From contig JBFKQZ010000218.1 in the NCBI GenBank assembly GCA_041627475.1, positions 1 through 5,409 on the forward strand: a stretch of DNA of 5,409 nt. Direction: 5' to 3'. The stretch's first letter is position 1, and each line of letters starts with the position of its first letter. This document shows, piece by piece, positions 1 through 5,409 of the stretch. The position numbers were made by a program, and so were the translations under genes. This DNA is from JBFGFG01 sp041627475. Lineage in GTDB: Bacteria > Actinomycetota > Nitriliruptoria > Nitriliruptorales > Nitriliruptoraceae. The notes beneath the pieces were generated by a model. It searched no databases. It had not been told where the DNA came from and was given only the letters and a program-made list of their open reading frames with translations.

Positions 1-1633
1 CATCCGGGTCGTCGACGACCGGCTCGGTCCCGACGGTCAGCGCAGTGGTGTGCAGCGGCGCGGCGCCGCTGGTGTCGCGGTCGAACACGACCCGCAGGTC
101 GTGGGTTCGTCCTGCCTCGACGTCGACCACGACCGAGGCCGACGGTGGACCGAGGATGGCGCCGCCCGGGTCACCGCTCGGGACCGGGACGGTCACGTCA
201 CCGACCTCTTCGCCGTCGAGGTGGATGCGGGCACGACCGGCCATGGCACAACCCAGCCGGACACGCCCCGATGTCGACGGCGTCCACCGCGTGGTGACCT
301 CCAGCGTCGCCACGTCCAGGATCGGCGCGTCGCCACCCACGTAGACGAGCTCGGTCGAGAAGCGGTCCTCGGCGAACACCTCGACGCCGTCGGCATCGAG
401 CATCCTCACCCGCGCGCCCGGCTCCCCGGTCACCGGGTTCTCGATCGTGTCGGGGTCCAGCCCCGCGACGCCCTGCTGGGCGACGGCACCGAGCGACCAC
501 GTCACCTCGGCGTCCGGGTAGGCGGCACGGATCCCGTCCAGGGGCGAGACGACGGCCGCCGGCACGACGGTCGCGCTGCCGCCGCCCTGGGTGCGGGCCT
601 GCACGGCGTTGTGGCCGATCACCGCCACGCGCCGCACGCTGTCGGGGGCGACGGGCAGGAGCCCCTCGTTGCGGACGAGGACCATCCCGGCAGCGGCGGT
701 CTCGCGAGCGACGGCGCGGCCGTCGACGTCGGAGGGGGCCGTCGGCGGCTCGAAGCCGTCCAGCGCGCCCACGCGGGCGGCGAGCGCGAGGAGGCGCAGC
801 ACCTTGCGGTCCACGTGGCCCTCGTCGATGCGCCCGTCGCGGACCGCCGCGACCAGCGCGTCGCCCCAGGGCCCGTCGGGACCGGGCATGACGAGGTCCT
901 GCGACGCCTCGACCGCGGCGAGGCTGCGGACCGCGGTCCAGTCGCTGACGACGACGCCGTCGAAACCCCACTCGCTGTTGAGCGGGGTCTCGAGCAGGTC
1001 GTGCTCGGACATGGTGGTGCCGTTCACCGAGTTGTAGGCGCTCATGACCATCCAGGCCCGGGCCTCGGTCACGGCCTCCTCGAAGGCGAGGAGGTAGACC
1101 TCGCGCAGCGCGCGCTCGGACACCTGTGCGTCCAGCGTGAAGCGCTCGGTCTCGGAGTCGTTGGCGACGTAGTGCTTCGGCGTCGCACCCACCCCGTTGT
1201 CCTGCAGCCCCCGCACGACCGCGGCCGCGAGGTTCGCGGTGAGGAGCGGGTCCTCGCTGAACGCCTCGAAGTGCCGACCGCCGAGCGGCGAACGGTGGAG
1301 GTTGATCGTCGGCCCCAGGACGACGTCGACACCCTTGCGCCGCGCCTCCGACGCCGCCACGGCGCCGTAGCGGTGGGCGAGGTCGAGGTCCCACGACGAC
1401 GACAGCGCCGTGGCCGAGGGGAGGTTGAGCGACGGCGAGCGCTCGTCCCAGACGTCGCCACGGACCCCGCTCGGGCCGTCGGACAGGACGATGCTCCGCA
1501 GGCCGATGGACGGGAGCGGCCACGTGCTCCACATGTCCCGCCCGGTGAGGAGCTGGACCTTCTCCTCGAGCGTGAGCTTGCCCAGCAGCGCCTGCAGCTC
1601 GGCGTGGTCGGGGCCGATGGGTGTCGTGGTCAT
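1..1633 (-). CDS. Glycoside hydrolase family 3 beta-glucosidase-like enzyme with PA14 insert (3' end outside window)
   Basis: The minus strand reads open from ATG at 1633-1631 to the left edge, giving 544 residues without a stop. It looks like a retaining exo-beta-glycosidase of family GH3, most often beta-glucosidase; the exact sugar cannot be read. Residues about 15-290 form the TIM-barrel domain: SDGPSGVR (51-58), GGRHFEAFSEDP (118-129), KHYVANDSE (153-161), MSAYNSVNG (197-205) and VVSDW (228-232), where D231 is the expected nucleophile. The second, alpha/beta sandwich domain opens at AGMVLVRNEGLLPV (315-328), with RVAVIG and GGGSA following. From about 400 to 540 a beta-rich stretch (ARVRMLDADG, TSGRVRLGCAMAGRARIHLDG) fits the PA14 domain inserted in the GH3 C-terminal domain. 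The rest of that domain, including the expected acid/base Glu, lies outside. There is no signal peptide or lipobox, so it probably acts on imported substrate in the cytoplasm. The Shine-Dalgarno is weak (GAGAG in ACGAGAGTCCCC). It is divergent from the TetR gene and shares its promoter region. Confidence 0.93.
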   Translation of the reverse strand, partial: MTTTPIGPDHAELQALLGKLTLEEKVQLLTGRDMWSTWPLPSIGLRSIVLSDGPSGVRGDVWDERSPSLNLPSATALSSSWDLDLAHRYGAVAASEARRKGVDVVLGPTINLHRSPLGGRHFEAFSEDPLLTANLAAAVVRGLQDNGVGATPKHYVANDSETERFTLDAQVSERALREVYLLAFEEAVTEARAWMVMSAYNSVNGTTMSEHDLLETPLNSEWGFDGVVVSDWTAVRSLAAVEASQDLVMPGPDGPWGDALVAAVRDGRIDEGHVDRKVLRLLALAARVGALDGFEPPTAPSDVDGRAVARETAAAGMVLVRNEGLLPVAPDSVRRVAVIGHNAVQARTQGGGSATVVPAAVVSPLDGIRAAYPDAEVTWSLGAVAQQGVAGLDPDTIENPVTGEPGARVRMLDADGVEVFAEDRFSTELVYVGGDAPILDVATLEVTTRWTPSTSGRVRLGCAMAGRARIHLDGEEVGDVTVPVPSGDPGGAILGPPSASVVVDVEAGRTHDLRVVFDRDTSGAAPLHTTALTVGTEPVVDDPD

Positions 1634-1678
1634 CGTGGGGACTCTCGTGACGGTGGTGGCCACACCGTACCAAGCAAA

Positions 1679-1695
1679 ACCTACCAACGGTAGGT
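1679..1695. promoter_or_regulatory. Candidate TetR operator, perfect 17-bp palindrome
   Basis: ACCTACC (1679-1685), a 3-base centre AAC, then GGTAGGT (1689-1695) form a perfect inverted repeat. It sits 30 bases before the TetR start and 45 bases before the GH3 start, overlapping the only A/T-rich part of the gap. TetR-family repressors commonly bind short palindromes of this size next to their own gene, so auto-repression and control of the divergent gene are the natural inference. A further half-site-like TACCAA at 1668-1673 repeats the TACCAA at 1682-1687 with a 14-base period. Confidence 0.7.
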
Positions 1696-1713
1696 ATTCT
1701 TCCGAAGGACGGC

Positions 1714-1719
1714 AGGAGG
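1714..1719 (+). promoter_or_regulatory. Strong ribosome binding site of TetR gene
   Basis: AGGAGG lies 6 bases before the ATG at 1726. It is the best Shine-Dalgarno in the window and fixes the start of the regulator. Confidence 0.85.
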
Positions 1720-1725
1720 ACGCGC

Positions 1726-2286
1726 ATGGGCAGGTACGCGAAGGGCGAGGAGCGCCGCAGGGCGATCCTGCACGCCGCGCTCGACCTCATCGGTCGCAAC
1801 GGGTTCCGCAACTCGACGCTCGCCGACATCGCCGACGAGGTCGGCCTGACCAAGGCCGGGGTGCTCCACTACTTCGCGTCGAAGGACGAGCTCTACGCCG
1901 AGGTGCTCCGCCTCCGTGACGACCTCGGCACCCCAGCCGACGGCCTCGACCTGGACGACTTCGTCGACGTGATGCGCGCCAACGCCGACGTCAGCGGACT
2001 CGTCCACCTCTTCACGGCGGTGGCAGCGGCGGCCGTCGAGCCCGACCACGACGCCCACGACTACTTCGTCGACCGCTACGAGCGCGTGCGGGCGCTGCTC
2101 GACGACGCCGTGCGGGAAGCCGTCGCCGACGGCCGGCTCCGGGCCGACCTCGACCCGGCCCGGTTCGCGCGGATGCTCGTCGCGCTGGCCGATGGCCTCC
2201 AGCTGCAGTGGCTGCTCGACCCGACGTTCGACATGGCCGACGACGTGGCGACGCTCGTCGCACTCGCAGGACCGGTGCAGCGATGA
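1726..2286 (+). CDS. TetR/AcrR-family transcriptional regulator
   Basis: This 186-residue protein has the usual length and layout of a TetR-family dimeric repressor. The N-terminal DNA-binding domain spans about residues 8-56: helix 1 ERRRAILHAALDLIGRNGF, then the helix-turn-helix TLADIADEVGLTKAGVLHYF (31-50) and the family signature tail FASKDELYAEVL. The remaining residues are helical and should form the ligand-binding and dimer domain. They contain no motif that names a ligand, though the late segment LRADLDPARFARMLVALADGLQLQWLLDP resembles the BetI/TetR_C_6-type C-terminal domain. The start is set by AGGAGG 6 bases upstream. The stop TGA overlaps the transporter start (ATGA at 2283-2286), so the two are probably one operon with coupled translation. 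It likely binds the palindrome at 1679-1695, repressing itself, the transporter and perhaps the divergent hydrolase; this is inferred from position. Confidence 0.93.
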   Translation: MGRYAKGEERRRAILHAALDLIGRNGFRNSTLADIADEVGLTKAGVLHYFASKDELYAEVLRLRDDLGTPADGLDLDDFVDVMRANADVSGLVHLFTAVAAAAVEPDHDAHDYFVDRYERVRALLDDAVREAVADGRLRADLDPARFARMLVALADGLQLQWLLDPTFDMADDVATLVALAGPVQR

Positions 2287-3491
2287 TGCGGGCCGGCCTG
2301 ACGGACCGCGACCGCCGCGCCCTCCTGGCGATCGCCGGCCAGTTCTTCGTCAACGGCGTGATGCTCGCGTCGTTCGTGGCCCGCGCCCCGCAGATCCGCG
2401 ACCAGATCGGGGTGACGCTCGATCGGTTCGGACTGCTGCTCACCGTCGCCAGCAGCATCGGGCTGGTCGGCAGCGCCGTCGCCGGCCGGGTGGTCGACCG
2501 CTTCGGGACACGCCGGGTCCTGCAGGTGGGCGTCGTCGTGACGACTGCGACCATGCCCCTCATCGGGGCAGCGGACGGGCCGACCGTGTGGCTGGCCGCG
2601 ATGATGGCCTACATGCTGGCCGACCTGTTCATCGACATATCGATGAACCTCCAGGGCTCGTGGATCAGTGCCCGCCGCCACAGCCCGGTGATGAACCGCC
2701 TCCACGGGGTCTGGAGCCTGGGGACGGTCGCCGGCGGGTTCGGGGCCGTCGCCGCGAACGCGGCGGGGCTGTCACCGTTCGCCCACCTCTGCCTCGTCGC
2801 GGTGGTGGTCGGTGGTCTGCTCGTGTTCATCACGCGCAACCTGCTGCCGACCGACGAGGAGACCCACGCCGACGCCCCGACGGTCGCCCCAGCGACCGGC
2901 CGCGCCCGTGTGCTGCCGATCGTGCTCGTCGCACTCGCGGGGATGTTCGCCAGCGTCGGCGAGGCGGTCCCCGGTGACTGGGCCACGTTCCGGCTCACCG
3001 ACGACTTCGGCGCCCCGGGGGCACTCGGCAGCGCCGCGTTCGCGGCCCTGACCGTGGGCATGACCCTCATGCGGTTCGGCGGTGACGCGCTCCAGGTGCG
3101 ACTCGGACGACGGGGGCTGCGACGACTCGCCCTGGCGCTCACCGGCGTCGGCACGGTGCTGGCCACCCTCGTCGGCACCGTCGCGGCTGCGTTCGTGGGC
3201 TTCACCGTCATCGGGCTCGGCGTCGCGACCTTCATGCCGACGCTCTACGACGAGGCGGCGCGCCTGCCGGGTCGCCGTGGGGCTGGGCTCGGCGCGATGA
3301 CCGCCGGCACGCGCATCGCGTTCCTCGGCAGCCCCGTCGCGGTCGGGGCACTGGCGGCCACGTCACTGTCGGTGGGTGACGCCATCGCCGTGCTGACGCT
3401 CCCCGCACTGCTCGGCCTCACGGTCGTCAGCGAGTGGACCGACCGCCTCCTCCGGCGACGAGCGGTCGGCGCCGGGACGGCCCATGGCTGA
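2283..3491 (+). CDS. MFS transporter, YbjJ/FucP-like
   Basis: A 402-residue integral membrane protein with about 12 hydrophobic segments in two halves (roughly 12-33, 50-68, 78-97, 101-120, 142-160, 164-184; then 210-226, 247-265, 281-300, 302-322, 338-360, 365-384). A charged cytoplasmic loop at 186-208 (LLPTDEETHADAP...) separates them. The loop after segment 2, GRVVDRFGTRRVL (68-80), is the MFS motif A. MNLQGSW...PVMNRLHGVWSLG (121-147) and EAVPGDWATFRL (227-238) match the pattern of the YbjJ-like branch, related to fucose permeases, whose members are mostly uncharacterised. Direction of transport and substrate are unknown. I place the start at ATG 2283, overlapping the TetR stop, rather than upstream at 2208, because the upstream 25 residues are arginine-rich, lie inside the regulator gene and precede a normal MFS N-terminus. 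A second ATG follows at once (2286). One rare ATA codon occurs at residue 119. It converges on the CBM48 gene 29 bases away. Confidence 0.92.
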   Translation: MMRAGLTDRDRRALLAIAGQFFVNGVMLASFVARAPQIRDQIGVTLDRFGLLLTVASSIGLVGSAVAGRVVDRFGTRRVLQVGVVVTTATMPLIGAADGPTVWLAAMMAYMLADLFIDISMNLQGSWISARRHSPVMNRLHGVWSLGTVAGGFGAVAANAAGLSPFAHLCLVAVVVGGLLVFITRNLLPTDEETHADAPTVAPATGRARVLPIVLVALAGMFASVGEAVPGDWATFRLTDDFGAPGALGSAAFAALTVGMTLMRFGGDALQVRLGRRGLRRLALALTGVGTVLATLVGTVAAAFVGFTVIGLGVATFMPTLYDEAARLPGRRGAGLGAMTAGTRIAFLGSPVAVGALAATSLSVGDAIAVLTLPALLGLTVVSEWTDRLLRRRAVGAGTAHG

Positions 3492-3499
3492 GGAGGCGG
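3443..3499. terminator. Possible terminator structure between convergent genes
   Basis: CCGCCTCCTC (3443-3452) and GAGGAGGCGG (3490-3499) are a perfect 10-bp inverted repeat straddling the MFS stop codon (TGA 3489-3491). Inside it, CGGCG (3453-3457) can pair with CGCCG (3470-3474). The structure sits where two convergent genes end, but no T-tract follows on either strand, and much of it is coding sequence, so a terminator role is tentative. Confidence 0.3.
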
Positions 3500-3520
3500 C
3501 CGGGACCGACGAGGTGCAGG

Positions 3521-3805
3521 TCAGGGCACCAGGACGTTGACCGGGGTGCCGTCCTCGAGCCGCTGCTCGGCATCGGGCTCATCGAGCCACCGCCCACCAT
3601 CGACCAGGTAGCGGAAGCGGACCGGCTCGCCAGGCGGCAGCGTGACGGCCACCGACCGGGTGTCGTTGCTGCGACGGCGCAGCGGGTGGGCGTACGGGTC
3701 CCAGTCGTTGAAGTCCCCCACGACGGAGACGGGTGCGTCGACCTCGTCGACGGGGATGACGAAGGTGACCTTCGTGGCGGTGCTGGTGCGGGAGCGCTTG
3801 ATCAT
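3521..3805 (-). CDS. Stand-alone CBM48 / isoamylase early-set (AMPK-beta-like) glycan-binding protein
   Basis: This small 94-residue protein is a single immunoglobulin-like early-set domain with no enzyme attached. The signature is VSVVGDFNDWDPYAHPLRRRSN (residues about 26-47), followed by SVAVTLPPGEPVRFRYLVDGGRWLDEPDAE (51-80). This is the layout of the CBM48 domain of glycogen branching and debranching enzymes and of the AMPK beta subunit. In those proteins the conserved tryptophans (here W35 and W73) help hold alpha-glucan. Similar single-domain proteins are common in actinobacteria, and their role is not established; binding glycogen or modulating a partner enzyme is inference. The start chosen is ATG at 3805-3803 (MIKRSR), which resembles the basic start of relatives; ATG at 3811-3809 adds two residues and is almost as likely. 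Neither has a good Shine-Dalgarno. The open frame continues to 4093, but that part is Arg/Gly/Pro-rich and unlike protein. No carbohydrate-storage gene is adjacent. Confidence 0.88.
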   Translation of the reverse strand: MIKRSRTSTATKVTFVIPVDEVDAPVSVVGDFNDWDPYAHPLRRRSNDTRSVAVTLPPGEPVRFRYLVDGGRWLDEPDAEQRLEDGTPVNVLVP

Positions 3806-3840
3806 GGTCATGCTCGTGCGTCGGGACGGAGGGGAATGGA

Positions 3841-3872
3841 GGTGCGGCGAGACCGCACCCGCACCACGGTGC
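3841..3872 (-). promoter_or_regulatory. Paired hairpins in the CBM48 leader
   Basis: GGTGCGG (3841-3847) pairs with CCGCACC (3853-3859) around a 5-base loop. Immediately beside it GCACC (3861-3865) and GGTGC (3868-3872) form a second, tighter inverted repeat. All four arms share the GGTGC/GCACC core, so alternative pairings are possible. They lie 36-67 bases before the CBM48 start. They could be a leader structure, a protein site or chance in GC-rich DNA. Confidence 0.3.
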
Positions 3873-4053
3873 CTAGCACGCCGGGCCACCGGCGGCCACC
3901 TTCCGGGGCCCGGCGCCCGCACTCGCGACGAGTGACCACCGGGCAGGGTCGTCCCGCCACGGAACACCCGCTGCCGAAGTGCGCGAGCAGCGCTGCAGCC
4001 GCCGTGCCGTTGTGAGCGACAGCATCCGGCACCTCCTGAACGGATCCAACCCG

Positions 4054-4080
4054 CCGTCCCTCGGACGGCCAGCCGGCCGT
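4054..4080 (-). terminator. Overlapping hairpins just after the GGDEF gene
   Basis: GGCCGT (4075-4080) with ACGGCC (4065-4070) gives a 6-bp stem and 4-base loop, starting 10 bases after the cyclase stop. GGACGG (4063-4068) with CCGTCC (4054-4059) gives a 6-bp stem and 3-base loop. The two share bases 4065-4068, so they exclude each other. Position fits transcription termination of the cyclase gene, but no U-tract follows. Confidence 0.4.
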
Positions 4081-4089
4081 GCTCCCGCG

Positions 4090-5409
4090 TCAACGCAGCG
4101 ACACCCCACTCGCGCGGCGGGCCCGTGCCGACTTCGACGCGTACATCTCCTCGTCGGCGCGCCGCAGCCCGTCGGCCAGGTCACCACGCGCATCGGCGAC
4201 GCCGACCGACGCTCCGACACCGTGGGGGAGACGGGTGAGGGCTGCCTCGATGCGTCGCCGAGCCTCGTCGAGCCTGACCTGGTCGCCGAACACCACGGCG
4301 AACTCGTCACCACCCAGGCGGGCAATCAGGTCCGTCGGCCGCAGGCGGGACCGCAGGGCCTCGGCCACCGCGACGAGCACCTCGTCACCGACGTCGTGAC
4401 CGAGCTCGTCGTTGACACGCTTGAAGCCGTCGAGGTCGAGGTAGGCGATGGTCGCGTGGTGACCGGCGGCGAACGCTCGCTCGACCACGCGGCGGGCATC
4501 GGGCTCGAACCCGCGCCGATTGCGAAGACCCGTCAGCTCGTCGTGCATGGCCTGCGTGACCGCGTCCTCCCGAGCCTGGGCTGCAAGCAGGGCGGCCTCC
4601 GCCGCGGCCACCAGCCCGGCGATCGCACCCTGCTCCCGTCTGCCGGTCCCGAGGGGACGCCCGAAGGTGCCGTGCCCGACGTGGAGCTGCCAGTCCCCGC
4701 GCAGGACCGGAAGGGAGACCACCGGCGGGTGCTGCCAGGTGGAGGAGCCGCGAAGGAGCTCGACGTCCCGACCGAGCAGTCGCCGGCCTGTCAACGCCAC
4801 GGCCTCCCCGACCTCGGTGACCGTCGCCGCCGCAGTGGCGGTGGTGGCCAGGTCGAGCAGCCCCGCTGTCACGGTGCGGTGGTGGTGGAGTTCCGCTGAG
4901 AGGAACCAGAACGCGAGAACGAGCACCGTCACGACCGCTGCTGGCCACACGACGCCGAACCGCTCCGCAGCGACCACGACGAGTATCGCGCCTGTGATCT
5001 CGACCCCTGCCGCGAACGCCGCTGCTCGGACGAAGCCTCGCATCCGATCGACCGACAGCTCACGTGTGTGTGCCACCGTGACCACCACGACGATCGCACC
5101 ACCGGTGACGGCAGCTCCGAGTCCGGCTGCGACGCTGGCAGCGACGGTGCCCTCGAACTGCGCCGCGGCCAGCGCGGCCACCAACCCGCCGAGCGTGCCG
5201 ATGGCGAGGTTCACGAGCCAACTGTCGAGCCGGAACGGTGGCCGCTGCACGCCGTCGCCGAGCGCACAGGTCAGGGCGAGGGCGGCGAGTTGTGCGACGC
5301 CTGCGAGAACCACCACCGTCGGCGCCGGGAGCAGGACGGCAGCGACCGCCACCCACACCCCCACGAGCAGGATCGTCTGCGTCGAGTCGTCGGTGTCGAC
5401 CCAGGCCAC
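4090..5409 (-). CDS. Membrane-anchored diguanylate cyclase (GGDEF), 5' end at or beyond window edge
   Basis: The visible 439 residues end in a complete GGDEF domain that should make cyclic di-GMP from two GTP at the inner face of the membrane. About six hydrophobic segments (near 12-28, 31-50, 63-83, 88-112, 128-148, 153-171) form the N-terminal part, with no sensor family I can name. Residues 180-275 (LLDLATTATAAATVTEVGEAV..., VVSLPVLRGDWQLHVG, then a helix) look like a divergent GAF-type domain running into a signalling helix. The cyclase domain begins at HDELTGLRNRRGF (289-301), followed by YLDLDGFKRVND (323-334), the active-site GGDEF at 366-370 (bases 4300-4314), GASVGVA (399-405) and ADEEMYASK (418-426). 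RPTD (357-360) lies five residues before GGDEF and is the RxxD product-inhibition site. So the enzyme looks active and feedback-limited. The first codon in view is GTG at the edge, which may be the start or an internal valine. There is no EAL or HD-GYP domain before the stop. Confidence 0.92.
   Translation of the reverse strand: MAWVDTDDSTQTILLVGVWVAVAAVLLPAPTVVVLAGVAQLAALALTCALGDGVQRPPFRLDSWLVNLAIGTLGGLVAALAAAQFEGTVAASVAAGLGAAVTGGAIVVVVTVAHTRELSVDRMRGFVRAAAFAAGVEITGAILVVVAAERFGVVWPAAVVTVLVLAFWFLSAELHHHRTVTAGLLDLATTATAAATVTEVGEAVALTGRRLLGRDVELLRGSSTWQHPPVVSLPVLRGDWQLHVGHGTFGRPLGTGRREQGAIAGLVAAAEAALLAAQAREDAVTQAMHDELTGLRNRRGFEPDARRVVERAFAAGHHATIAYLDLDGFKRVNDELGHDVGDEVLVAVAEALRSRLRPTDLIARLGGDEFAVVFGDQVRLDEARRRIEAALTRLPHGVGASVGVADARGDLADGLRRADEEMYASKSARARRASGVSLR

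Larger units (their letters stand above)
1634..1725. promoter_or_regulatory. Divergent promoter region between GH3 and TetR genes
   Basis: These 92 bases separate two start codons pointing away from each other, so they must hold the promoters of both transcription units. They are clearly richer in A/T than the surrounding coding sequence around 1672-1702. TAGGTATTCT at 1691-1700 could supply a -10 element for the rightward unit, but no convincing -35 was found for either direction. An 8-bp palindrome, GTGGCCAC (1656-1663), lies in the presumed leader of the hydrolase gene. Confidence 0.75.
3806..4089. other. Non-coding gap with GC-rich inverted repeats
   Basis: These 284 bases separate the diguanylate cyclase stop from the CBM48 start, both on the minus strand, and should hold the CBM48 promoter and leader. 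I see no credible gene: frames crossing it give Arg/Pro/Gly-rich translations with no domain pattern. Several hairpins are present, near 3841-3872 and 4054-4080 (listed separately). No clear -35/-10 pair, tRNA or riboswitch class was recognised. Confidence 0.6.

Noticed and set aside
7..20. 14-bp palindrome GGTCGTCGACGACC
   Set aside because: It lies inside the GH3 coding sequence, where Val-Val-Asp-Asp codons in GC-rich DNA produce it naturally.
50..1693. 547-codon plus-strand open frame opposite the GH3 gene
   Set aside because: The translation is Arg/Asp/Gly/His/Val-rich with no domain pattern, while the opposite strand carries a clear GH3 protein; it is a shadow of GC-biased codons.
198..1853. 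551-codon minus-strand open frame in another frame over the GH3 gene
   Set aside because: It is Arg/Ala/Gly/Pro-rich, runs through the promoter region and into the TetR gene, and lacks motifs; only the adjacent frame starting at 1633 shows GH3 motifs.
2631..2645. Locally A/T-rich patch with a rare ATA codon inside the MFS gene
   Set aside because: A single rare codon in an otherwise continuous, well-conserved membrane segment; no sign of a frameshift, internal promoter or inserted DNA.
3806..4093. N-terminal extension of the CBM48 frame up to 4093
   Set aside because: The extra 96 residues are Arg/Gly/Pro/Cys-rich, contain no domain pattern and overlap the end of the cyclase gene; known relatives begin near MIKRSR.
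3979..4899. 306-codon plus-strand open frame opposite the diguanylate cyclase
   Set aside because: No recognisable domain, and the opposite strand encodes a full GGDEF domain in register.

Overview
The window is very GC-rich (GC strongly favoured at third codon positions), with Shine-Dalgarno starts and gene families typical of a free-living actinobacterium. The genus cannot be fixed from this sequence. There are five protein genes, two of them cut by the window edges. No tRNA, rRNA, CRISPR array or insertion sequence was seen.

Left part (1-3491): a large minus-strand gene (1-1633, running off the left edge) encodes a cytoplasmic family 3 glycoside hydrolase with a PA14 insert. It is read divergently from a TetR-family regulator (1726-2286), whose stop overlaps the start of a YbjJ-like MFS transporter (2283-3491) by ATGA. 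The 92-base divergent region holds a perfect 17-bp palindrome, ACCTACCAACGGTAGGT, which is the obvious candidate operator. The simplest reading is a self-contained module: a small molecule, perhaps a glycoside or its aglycone, releases the TetR protein and so raises the transporter and possibly the hydrolase.

Right part (3521-5409): two minus-strand genes. A 94-residue stand-alone CBM48/isoamylase-N-terminal (AMPK-beta-like) glycan-binding protein converges on the transporter gene. Upstream of it, after a 284-base non-coding gap with several GC-rich inverted repeats, lies a membrane-anchored diguanylate cyclase with intact GGDEF and RxxD inhibitory sites. Its 5' end lies at or beyond the right edge.

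The genes are recognisable family members. The least explained parts are the palindrome and its possible ligand, the partnering of a GH3 enzyme with a TetR/MFS pair, and the structured gap 3806-4089. Nothing here clearly amounts to a wholly new system.
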